From Acinetobacter sp. ANC 4169 (GTDB taxonomy: Bacteria > Pseudomonadota > Gammaproteobacteria > Pseudomonadales > Moraxellaceae): 52,152 bases of DNA. Numbering within the stretch: the first letter of the stretch is position 1; every line of letters begins with the position of its first letter. The stretch lies in contig NZ_NEGE01000019.1 in the NCBI RefSeq assembly GCF_002135355.1, positions 1-52,152 of the forward strand, given 5' to 3'. The notes below the pieces were generated by a model. The model was not told the origin of the DNA, did not search any database, and worked only from the letters and a program-made list of their open reading frames with translations. Positions 45,475 to 52,152 of this stretch are shown here, piece by piece. Both the position numbers and the translations under genes were made by a program.

Positions 45475-46539
45475 GTGCGCCAAGCAACAGTTTATATTGA
45501 TAGAGAAGCCCTTCAATATAATTTAAACCGTGTCAAACAACTTGCACCAACTGCTCAAATTGTAAGTATGGTTAAAGCCAATGCTTATGGACATGGAGTC
45601 AAAGACTGTTTAGCAGCCTTAGGTGATACGGATGCCTTTGGTGTCGCCTGCCTTGAAGAAGCTTTAGAAATTCGCGAACTTGGCTATCAACAACCCATTA
45701 CCCTGATTGAAGGCATTTTCTCTGAAGATGAAATGCAGGTTGTGGTAGAGAACAATATTGAATGTGTGGTCCATCATCAGCAACAACTAGACTGGTTACG
45801 TGCACACAAAGCGCGCTACATTGGCAAAAACTTAAAAGTTTGGGTCAAGCTCAATAGCGGTATGAACCGTCTGGGTTTCAAAGTACCCGAAATTATTGAG
45901 GTGATTAATTCACTTAAAGCTGAAGGTTTTACTTGTGTACTGGCGATGCACTTTGCCAATGCCGATGCAGACCACCCCCTCAATGAACAGCAGAAATCAC
46001 AATTTTTACAAGTGAAACAAGCCTGTGCACCAGTGATGGGCTCTTGCTGTAATTCAGCTGCCATTTATAAATGGCCTGAATTGAATTTTGATTTTGTTCG
46101 TCCAGGGATCATGCTCTATGGCGCATCTCCATTTGCGGATAAATCAGTCCATGATTTAGACCTCAAACCAGTCATGACCTTTAGTGCTGAAATTATTGCC
46201 CTTAACCATATTCAAGCCGGTGAACATGTCGGTTATGGTTCAACTTTTACTGCAGACAAAGAAATGAACCTCGCCATCGTTTCGATTGGCTATGGAGATG
46301 GTTATCCCCGCGCCTTTCCCAAACAAAACTATGTGTCCATTAAGGGGCAAGCGACGCGTGTCATTGGTCGCGTGGCAATGGACATGATTGCGATCGATGT
46401 GACCGGTATCGATGCTCCACTGGGTACTGAAGTTGAACTTTGGGGTAAAGACCGTTTAGTGGATGATGTTGCCGAAGCCAATGGCACCATTGGCTATGAA
46501 CTGCTATGTCGTTTAAGCCCCCGCCCTATAAGAAAATAA
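45475..46539 (+). CDS. alr: Alanine racemase
   Basis: A 354-aa PLP enzyme producing D-alanine for peptidoglycan. The PLP lysine is Lys34 in MVKANAYGHG and the second catalytic base Tyr254 in GYGSTFTA; the C-terminal beta domain contains IGRVAMDMIAIDVT. The start is GTG at 45475 with AAGGAG about 8-9 bp upstream. It follows dnaB, as in many gammaproteobacteria, but has its own 299-bp upstream region after a terminator. Confidence 0.96.
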   Translation: MRQATVYIDREALQYNLNRVKQLAPTAQIVSMVKANAYGHGVKDCLAALGDTDAFGVACLEEALEIRELGYQQPITLIEGIFSEDEMQVVVENNIECVVHHQQQLDWLRAHKARYIGKNLKVWVKLNSGMNRLGFKVPEIIEVINSLKAEGFTCVLAMHFANADADHPLNEQQKSQFLQVKQACAPVMGSCCNSAAIYKWPELNFDFVRPGIMLYGASPFADKSVHDLDLKPVMTFSAEIIALNHIQAGEHVGYGSTFTADKEMNLAIVSIGYGDGYPRAFPKQNYVSIKGQATRVIGRVAMDMIAIDVTGIDAPLGTEVELWGKDRLVDDVAEANGTIGYELLCRLSPRPIRK

Positions 46540-46554
46540 CACTATAAATTCAAT

Positions 46555-46584
46555 AAAAAACCCAAGTTTGTACTTGGGTTTTTT
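46555..46584. terminator. Bidirectional terminator between alr and the Anbu operon
   Basis: AAAAAACCCAAG/CTTGGGTTTTTT stem with a 6-nt loop, symmetric, so it can end transcripts from both sides. Confidence 0.92.
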
Positions 46585-46602
46585 CAATCTGATAACAGCT
46601 AA

Positions 46603-47343
46603 TTACTCTAGATAATCATCAGTCGGAATTGGCAACTCTTGTAAGCCACGACGCAAAGTATCTGACCATTGTTTACTGAGTTTCCTAAAATAAGGATCTT
46701 CTTCGTAAATTCGTTTGCCATTTGGAATATGCAAAGAGTCTTTTTTATACACCACCATATCCAGTGGCATACCCACAGAAACATTGGAACGCAAGGTAGA
46801 ATCAAAAGAAATTAAACTGCAACGTACAGCTTCATCTAAAGGCATTTGATAAATTAAGGCCCGATCGAGTATCGGTTTGCCATATTTACTTTCGCCAATC
46901 TGGAAATAAGGCGTATCTTCTGTTGCACAAATAAAATTACCTTGCGGATAAATATTGTACAGCTGTATATCTGAACCTTGAATCTGCCCGCCCAGCAAAA
47001 TACTACAATAATAATTACTTTGTTCATGCATATGCGAGTCTTCTGTGACATCAGCAATGACTTTTTTTAGTGTATGCCCCACCAGTTCCGCCATTTCAAA
47101 CATGGTGTTCACACTATACAAGTTCGGTTCTTGTTTAAGTTCCAGATGATTATTTAAATGTCCAATCACGGCCTGGGTTGTGGCTAAATTTCCTGATGTC
47201 TGTATCGTGAGAAATCTTTCGCCCTCTACACCAAAGATATAGAGCTTGCGAAATACCGAGATGTGATCAACCCCGGCATTGGTACGGGTATCGCTCACAA
47301 AGACTAGACCATCTTCTAATCGTAGCGCACAGCAATAAGTCAT
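46603..47343 (-). CDS. Anbu, proteasome-like beta-subunit peptidase
   Basis: The 246-aa protein is an Anbu (ancestral beta subunit) of the Ntn-hydrolase proteasome family. Removal of Met would expose Thr1, and Asp17 and Lys32 of the mature chain (SDTRTNAG; FRKLYIF) align with the proteasome catalytic set. Anbu proteins from other bacteria form open helical rings, and their substrates are uncertain. AAGGAG precedes the start. It is last in a four-gene operon with transglutaminase-like, alpha-E and ATP-grasp proteins. Confidence 0.9.
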   Translation of the reverse strand: MTYCCALRLEDGLVFVSDTRTNAGVDHISVFRKLYIFGVEGERFLTIQTSGNLATTQAVIGHLNNHLELKQEPNLYSVNTMFEMAELVGHTLKKVIADVTEDSHMHEQSNYYCSILLGGQIQGSDIQLYNIYPQGNFICATEDTPYFQIGESKYGKPILDRALIYQMPLDEAVRCSLISFDSTLRSNVSVGMPLDMVVYKKDSLHIPNGKRIYEEDPYFRKLSKQWSDTLRRGLQELPIPTDDYLE

Positions 47344-47369
47344 GAGAACTCCTTATGACTTTTAAATTT

Positions 47370-48149
47370 TCAGCAAGCGAGCACTTGAACGATAGAGTTC
47401 ATGGATTCAACACCACCGCGCTCTCGTATGCCTCGCACTGGTGCAACATCCCAGTAATCACGACCCACAGCCACATAAATGTGTGCATTCGGCGTAAATA
47501 ACTGGTTGCTGGTATCAAAACAATACCACGAATTTTCAAAAAAAACCTCTGCCCAAGCGTGACTGGCAAGATGAGATGAATCGGGTACAAATAAGTAACC
47601 CGAGACATATCGCGCCGGCAAGCCTAGATATTTACACATGGCAATAAAGACATGACTATGATCCTGGCATACCCCCTGTCGGCATTGAAAAGCATCTATA
47701 GCTGAAGTTTGTACCGAAGTTCGGTCGGGCGTATAAGGAATATGATTTAAAATGGCTTCTGACAGAACCATTAAGTTGGCTCGGTTCAGCCGGGGAACAT
47801 AACACTCTGCAAAACTTTTCATCTCCGCATTGCACAGCGTACTTGGCGTAGGCTGCAAAAATAAATGCGGATTGAGGTTTGTAGCAATCCCGAACTGCGT
47901 ATCAGGGTTAATCTCGACGATGCCCTGCGCCATGATGGTCATTTGGCTATAAGACTGGCGCTGCGAACTGGTAATCCAGATATTATTAAAGGCATCATTT
48001 TTTATTTCTTTTAGCCCCGGCACGCTGACATCCCAGCAATGTACCTGCTGATGGGCATTGCTGGTCGGTGTCATTTTAATGTACTGAATACTGTTGCAGG
48101 CCTGATCACTATATTGATAATGCGTTTGGTGATTGATCATCAACTTCAT
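47370..48149 (-). CDS. Transglutaminase-like cysteine protease domain protein
   Basis: A 259-aa protein with an N-terminal bacterial transglutaminase-associated domain and a papain-like core. Cys161 lies in RQGVCQDHSHVF, His197 in SHAWAEVFF and Asp212 in FDTSN, making an intact triad. In clusters of this type it is proposed to hydrolyse or transfer peptide amides. Its ATG overlaps the stop of the alpha-E gene by 4 bp (ATGA), and Anbu starts 26 bp after its stop. Confidence 0.9.
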   Translation of the reverse strand: MKLMINHQTHYQYSDQACNSIQYIKMTPTSNAHQQVHCWDVSVPGLKEIKNDAFNNIWITSSQRQSYSQMTIMAQGIVEINPDTQFGIATNLNPHLFLQPTPSTLCNAEMKSFAECYVPRLNRANLMVLSEAILNHIPYTPDRTSVQTSAIDAFQCRQGVCQDHSHVFIAMCKYLGLPARYVSGYLFVPDSSHLASHAWAEVFFENSWYCFDTSNQLFTPNAHIYVAVGRDYWDVAPVRGIRERGGVESMNSIVQVLAC

Positions 48150-48748
48150 ACATCCACCTCAAATAAATTTTGAATATGGTCACTAAAGTGATAAAAATTC
48201 ATATTATCCGGTGTTAATTTAAGTTGCTGCCAGGCAGCATCCAGCTTATCCCAACCAATCTGCGTCAATAGCTCTACAACTTTATTCAGGTTGTTTAGTG
48301 TTACAGTCTGATCCTGTTTCAGACGAATTTGCCGATCAAGCTGCTCAATATTTTGTCCCAAACTAAAAAACAGAAACACATCTTCCGATTCGGCTTCTAT
48401 CACCTCATGGCAATCTGCTGCCACATCACAAATATAAGTCGCATTTTCGTTGGCATTTTTAATCAGCTGATTCAGTTCTGCATAGGCTTTTGCCGAAAGA
48501 ACGCCACGCAAATCCTGAATATTATCTTTGGCATATTGAAATTGTTGATTAAACGATGAAGGCTGTTCCGCATCCAGAAATAATGAATTGAGTGAACTTG
48601 CATCAAAAGCGGGCAAGCAGAAACCATGGGCATATTGCAATGCATCCTGATTATCCACAAATGGAAACTGGCCACATGCATATTGAATCCGGGTTAAATA
48701 CCGACCTAACCAAAAAATGTGCTGAGCATTACTATTTAATAAAATCAT
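48146..48748 (-). CDS. Alpha-E domain protein, short form
   Basis: The 200-aa helical protein starts MILLNSNAQHIFWLGRYLTRIQYA, the opening of the alpha-E family (typically NLYWMGRYLERAE). Alpha-E proteins are usually about 300 aa; this one lacks roughly a third and has few of the conserved charged residues, though its coding frame is intact. It accompanies circularly permuted ATP-grasp ligases. GGAAGGAA precedes the start. It is translationally coupled to the transglutaminase gene. Confidence 0.78.
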   Translation of the reverse strand: MILLNSNAQHIFWLGRYLTRIQYACGQFPFVDNQDALQYAHGFCLPAFDASSLNSLFLDAEQPSSFNQQFQYAKDNIQDLRGVLSAKAYAELNQLIKNANENATYICDVAADCHEVIEAESEDVFLFFSLGQNIEQLDRQIRLKQDQTVTLNNLNKVVELLTQIGWDKLDAAWQQLKLTPDNMNFYHFSDHIQNLFEVDV

Positions 48749-48772
48749 AATTTCCTTCCCATGGTTAGATGT

Positions 48773-50332
48773 CTATGAATGCAGGTTATCGACCACCCAT
48801 GTGTCTTTAACGCCACCACCTTGTGAAGAGTTCACCACCAGTGATCCTGCCTGCATGGCCACCCGTGTCAAACCGCCCGGAACAATTTCGGTTCGGTAAG
48901 GTGAACTGAGCACAAAAGGCCGCAAATCGATATGACGCTCTGCCACGCCAAAATCGGTCAAAGTCGGGCAAACCGATAAATCCAGCGTTGGCTGTGCAAT
49001 ATACAAATGCGGAGCAGCAATAATTTTGTCTCTGAAAGACTCAATCTGGCTGTTCGAGGCCTGAGGACCAATCAACATGCCATAACCGCCTGAACCTTGA
49101 GCTTCTTTCACCACCAGTTGTTCTAAATTGGACAAAACATAGTCTAGATCTTCAGTTTGCCGGCATTGATACGTAGGCACATTTTTTAAGATGGCCTGCT
49201 CACCCAGATAAAAATGAATCATTTTATCGACATAAGGATAAATCGATTTATCATCTGCCACTCCGGTACCCGGTGCGTTGGCAATCACCACATTGTGATT
49301 TAGATAGGCCGACATTAAACCTGGTACACCCAAGGTGCTATCAGGCAAAAAGCATAGAGGATCTAGATATGCGTCATCGACCCGTCGATAAATTACATCA
49401 ACCTGCTGTCTGCCACGAATCGTTTTGACATAAACCTTATCGTTCTCTACAAAAAGGTCACGCGATGTCACTAAAGGCACATCCATTTCCCTTGCCAGGA
49501 AGGAATGTTCATAATATGCGCTGTTATAGCGTCCCGGTGTCAGCACCACGATAAAAGGACTATCGACATACGCATTTTCAGCCAGGATTTCTTTAAGTAG
49601 CTGAGGATATTGCTCAATAGCCAGAACATTATTTTGCTGGAAAAGCTGTGGCATGAGCTCTTGGCTAATTTTGCGGCATTCCAGCATATAAGACACACCG
49701 GACGGCGTTCTTAAATTATCCTCCAGCACATAAAATTCACCGTGGCGGTCACGAATAATATCAATCCCGCTAATTTGGCTGTATATTTTCCCTTTTAAAT
49801 TATGCTCATACATATGCGGCAGATAGGCTTCATGAGTAAGCACTTGTAATTCAGGTACCACATTGGCTTTCAAAATGTCCTGTTGATGGTAAATATCGTG
49901 TAAAAATAAATTCAGTGCCCGTACCCTTTGTGCACAGCCAAGCGATACCTTGTTCCATTGCTTTTTTTCAATCACCCGTGGAATTAAATCATAGGGAATG
50001 GTTCGCTCTATTCCTTCGGACTCGCCATATACGGTAAAAGTAATTCCTTCATATAAAAAATGATCTTTGGCTGCCTGATTCAGCGACTTCAACTCTTCCA
50101 GCGTATGTTGTGATAGCCAGTGTTCTATTTTTTGGCAGGTTTCACCGGACATGCCTTGATCATCAACCAATTCATTAAAAAAATGTGATTTAAACTGTTG
50201 AAATAAAGTATTAAATTTAGCGTTTGGTTTTAATTGTGTTGCTACAGACACATTGCTTTTTGCCCCTGCTTCAGTATGGGCAAACGTCTCCAGTGACGGA
50301 ATCGAATTTGTATCTTGATTTTCTTTAAGCAT
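48773..50332 (-). CDS. Circularly permuted ATP-grasp ligase
   Basis: A 519-aa protein of the CP_ATPgrasp type. Landmarks are TFTVYGESEGIERTIPYDLIPRVI, ISGIDIIRDRHGEFYVLEDNLRTPSGVSYMLECR with the acidic metal ligands, LTPGRYNSAYYEHSFLAREMDVPLV, and VVKEAQGSGGYGMLIGP with the nucleotide lysine. The enzyme is expected to form peptide or amide bonds using ATP. I start it at 50332 (MLKENQD) behind GAGG, as the frame's first ATG at 50377 has no ribosome site. First gene of the Anbu operon. Confidence 0.88.
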   Translation of the reverse strand: MLKENQDTNSIPSLETFAHTEAGAKSNVSVATQLKPNAKFNTLFQQFKSHFFNELVDDQGMSGETCQKIEHWLSQHTLEELKSLNQAAKDHFLYEGITFTVYGESEGIERTIPYDLIPRVIEKKQWNKVSLGCAQRVRALNLFLHDIYHQQDILKANVVPELQVLTHEAYLPHMYEHNLKGKIYSQISGIDIIRDRHGEFYVLEDNLRTPSGVSYMLECRKISQELMPQLFQQNNVLAIEQYPQLLKEILAENAYVDSPFIVVLTPGRYNSAYYEHSFLAREMDVPLVTSRDLFVENDKVYVKTIRGRQQVDVIYRRVDDAYLDPLCFLPDSTLGVPGLMSAYLNHNVVIANAPGTGVADDKSIYPYVDKMIHFYLGEQAILKNVPTYQCRQTEDLDYVLSNLEQLVVKEAQGSGGYGMLIGPQASNSQIESFRDKIIAAPHLYIAQPTLDLSVCPTLTDFGVAERHIDLRPFVLSSPYRTEIVPGGLTRVAMQAGSLVVNSSQGGGVKDTWVVDNLHS

Positions 50333-50427
50333 ACAAACCTCGTAATTTTCTCTATTGTCAGTAGAGTCAAGCAACAAACATGCCAGTCATCGTTTAGGCT
50401 ATTCATCCACTTGCGTTTTAGGGTCTG

Positions 50428-50640
50428 TTGGTAATTCTTCTATGTTTGCGACTACGCGTATTTTTTAGGCGATACCAGGCGTGAACTGAAAAATTTAGTT
50501 ATTCTAAATGCGTAGTTCACAACGACGTAGCGTCAAAAAATATCCTAGTCCCAGCTGTGCCTTGCGCTGCAAATAAAGCCGTGCTTTGTTCTTGCTCATA
50601 TCAAAACATGCAAGCTTTCAGGCGCAAGGGCTTGCGAAAA
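50428..50640. repeat. Structured extragenic region upstream of the Anbu operon
   Basis: The 381-bp spacer between the divergent ATP-grasp and WYL genes is not plain promoter DNA. GTGAACT (50481-50487)/AGTTCAC (50514-50520) encloses the hairpin ATTTAG/CTAAAT (50493-50509), and CCTTGCGC (50560-50567)/GCGCAAGG (50622-50629) forms a second, wider pair. The left end begins GGGTCTGTTGG. It resembles a MITE or a dispersed repeat of Acinetobacter, inferred. Confidence 0.45.
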
Positions 50641-50657
50641 AAAATTCAGTTTTTTTA

Positions 50658-50686
50658 TTGTGTTCATCATTTAATGGTTATATAAA
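50658..50686 (+). promoter_or_regulatory. Candidate promoter of the WYL regulator gene
   Basis: TTGTGT (50658-50663) and TATAAA (50681-50686), spacer 17 bp, about 28 bp before the ATG. Confidence 0.6.
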
Positions 50687-50713
50687 CACTCTACTTGATC
50701 TTTAATTTTAGTT

Positions 50714-51715
50714 ATGTCTTCACAAGAAAAAGAAACATCGAATAGCCTGTATCGTCAGTGGCAAATTTTATCTCGTCTTTCTACCGGGAAATGGATGGGC
50801 ACCCGTGAATTGCAGGAAATTTTGCAACGTGAAGGTATTGATATCAGCCTGCGTACCATTCAACGTGATTTAAATCAGATCTCGTTACGTTTTCCGATTG
50901 AAAGCAGTAAAACCGTACCGCAGGGCTGGCGCTGGCGTTCAGATGCGCCTATTCAAAGCTTGCCGCATATGACCAGCTCGCAGGCGGTCACCTTTATGAT
51001 GGTCGAAGAACATTTAAAACACCTGTTACCGCCTAGCCTGATTGAAGAGATGAATCCCTGGTTTGATCTGGCACGCCGCAGCTTGTCGACCCAAAACAAT
51101 GTACGCCAATGGATTAACCGCGTGCGCATTGTTCCAGCGACTCAACCTCTGATTCCGCCTGTGGTCGATAAACTGGCACAACAATCCATTTATGAAGGTT
51201 TGTTGCAAGATAAACAGCTTGAATGTATTTATCAGGGACGCAGCCATTCGGGTGAAGAAAAAACTTATATTTTAAATCCTCTGGCCTTGGTACAAAAAGG
51301 TGCAATTATTTATTTAATTTGTACCCGTCATGATAAAACCGATATTCAAACCTTTGCCCTGCACCGATTTAAATCGGCTATCGTATTGAATTCACGTGCA
51401 ATGCATCCGGTGAATTTCGATATTGATGCTTATATTGATTCTGGGGCATTAGGGTTTAGAGTCGACTATAACAAGCCGACCGAAAATGTAGTGTTACAAC
51501 TGATCATGACAGAAGAAGATGCGCATTATTTTGATGAAAGCCAGCTCAGTACAGACCAGGTTATAAACAAACTGGATCATGGCTTAGCACAAATCACTGC
51601 AACTGTGCCTTTTACTTCACAGCTGGTGTGGTGGTTAAGAAGTTTTGGCAATAAAATTCAGCATATTGAACCGGTTGAAGTTTCCAATGCTGTACATCAA
51701 ATTACTGATGAATGA
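50714..51715 (+). CDS. WYL-domain transcriptional regulator
   Basis: The 333-aa protein has an N-terminal winged HTH (about 10-75; WMGTRELQEILQREGIDISLRTIQRDLNQIS) and a central WYL domain (about 150-235; YEGLLQDKQLECIYQGR...LNPLALVQKGAIIYLICTR), followed by the WCX C-terminal extension. WYL regulators sense nucleotides or other ligands and control DNA-damage, defence and other loci. It is divergent from the Anbu operon, so it is the natural candidate regulator of that operon, though this is inference from placement. Confidence 0.9.
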   Translation: MSSQEKETSNSLYRQWQILSRLSTGKWMGTRELQEILQREGIDISLRTIQRDLNQISLRFPIESSKTVPQGWRWRSDAPIQSLPHMTSSQAVTFMMVEEHLKHLLPPSLIEEMNPWFDLARRSLSTQNNVRQWINRVRIVPATQPLIPPVVDKLAQQSIYEGLLQDKQLECIYQGRSHSGEEKTYILNPLALVQKGAIIYLICTRHDKTDIQTFALHRFKSAIVLNSRAMHPVNFDIDAYIDSGALGFRVDYNKPTENVVLQLIMTEEDAHYFDESQLSTDQVINKLDHGLAQITATVPFTSQLVWWLRSFGNKIQHIEPVEVSNAVHQITDE

Positions 51716-51769
51716 AATCAGTGAAATAAAATATCTCTAACCAGAATCAATTAAATAAAAAACTTAGAT

Positions 51770-51861
51770 TCTCAAATGAAGTGCAACAGAGATTAAATTA
51801 TTGGAAAGAAGCAAGATGAGCTAGCATTCTGCTTCCGACCGACCAAAGTCAAAGTTGCATC
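51770..51861 (+). mobile_element. Probable left non-coding end of the IS30-type element
   Basis: Directly upstream of the transposase start. A long hairpin GAAGCA (51808-51813)/TGCTTC (51830-51835) with further inner pairing could shield the gene from read-through. The terminal inverted repeat probably begins around 51770-51785 but cannot be fixed without the other end. Confidence 0.4.
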
Positions 51862-52140
51862 ATGAACTATACTCATCTTACCCAAGAAGAAAGATATCAG
51901 ATTTATACCTTGTTACGTGAAGGTTTTTCTAAACGTTATATTGCTTCGAGACTGAATCGTTCCCCTTCAACCATTTTTAGAGAAATCAAACGTAATCGAG
52001 CCAGAAATGGCTATTTCGCTAAACATGCCCATAAACTAGCTCGAAGACGCCATTGTCCCAATCCTAAAACAATCAATCCTGTGGATAAGACGTGTAAAAT
52101 TCTAGGCGATTTTTATTTATCCACCGTTTTTATCTTTTGA
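51862..52140 (+). pseudogene. IS30-family transposase, N-terminal fragment, disrupted
   Basis: MNYTHLTQEERYQIYTLLREG followed in the frame by the HTH SKRYIASRLNRSPSTIFREIKRNRA is the N-terminus of IS30-family transposases (first segment here quoted in part). The family sequence stops after about residue 73 (NPKTINP). The next 19 residues (from VDKTCKIL) are foreign, ending in TGA at 52138-52140. The DDE catalytic domain is missing. The break at 52081 coincides with an inverted repeat, suggesting insertion of another element or a deletion. Confidence 0.75.
52081..52124. repeat. Inverted repeat at the point where the IS30 gene is broken
   Basis: GTGGATAA (52081-52088) and TTATCCAC (52117-52124) are perfect inverted copies 28 bp apart, starting exactly where transposase homology ends. 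They may be the end of a second mobile element whose body lies to the right of the window. Confidence 0.4.
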
Positions 52141-52152
52141 GGTTCTGCCTCG

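Noticed and set aside
1..52152. tRNA or rRNA genes
   Set aside because: I looked through the spacers for cloverleaf arms and TpsiC-type motifs and saw none. A covariance-model scan would be decisive.

Overview
The window looks like a chromosomal segment of an Acinetobacter-type gammaproteobacterium (Moraxellaceae). The basis is the AT-leaning base composition, the protein repertoire (Coq7, TamA/TamB, cyoABCDE, ppsR/ppsA, a proteasome-like Anbu cluster) and the style of its extragenic repeats. Genus is inferred from recognition, not from a search. A truncated IS630-type transposase gene lies at the left edge and a broken IS30-type transposase gene at the right edge, so the window probably corresponds to an assembly piece bounded by insertion sequences. 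No rRNA, tRNA or CRISPR array was seen.

Layout. 1-310: IS630 end. 358-7634 (-): tamB and tamA for outer-membrane protein and lipid trafficking; TamA is unusually long. 7812-9774 (+): an LplT-like MFS transporter and coq7. 9826-11196: a DedA membrane protein and ppnP. 11237-12661: AT-rich stretch with a candidate small RNA, DnaA-box-like sites and a HEAT-like orphan. 12662-15720 (-): folK/folB, a UbiB-family kinase and a MoeB/ThiF enzyme. 15858-21086: acyl-CoA synthetase, acyl-CoA dehydrogenase, an SDR dehydrogenase and a divergent AraC regulator, which together look like a fatty-acid or organic-acid catabolic locus. 21296-24026 (+): a small unknown protein and an SsuA/SsuC-like pair with no ATPase. 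24066-25972 (-): prfA-prmC. 26339-28121 (+): three tandem secreted glycine-zipper paralogues. 28278-31687 (+): a YhbW-like luciferase-family oxidoreductase, a YiaA-like membrane protein, and a pair made of a ferritin-like diiron protein and a shortened flavin-monooxygenase-like protein. 31756-36831: a secreted orphan, divergent ppsR/ppsA, and an RDD protein. 37149-42045 (+): cyoABCDE. 42357-46539 (+): rpsF-rpsR-rplI, dnaB, alr. 46603-51715: the Anbu operon (ATP-grasp, alpha-E, transglutaminase, Anbu) with a divergent WYL regulator.

How the genes work together. Several units are clear functional sets: TamA+TamB; PrfA with its methylase PrmC; PpsA with its bifunctional regulator PpsR; the bo-type quinol oxidase with its heme O synthase; two folate enzymes with overlapping reading frames. 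The systems least explained by known biology are the diiron/FMO-fragment pair (30183-31687), the Anbu peptide-tag-like operon with an unusually short alpha-E protein, and the triplicated glycine-zipper genes whose 5' leaders were duplicated with them. The rpsF leader shows a plausible Shine-Dalgarno-sequestering fold, and several intergenic regions carry multi-hairpin modules that look like dispersed repeats.
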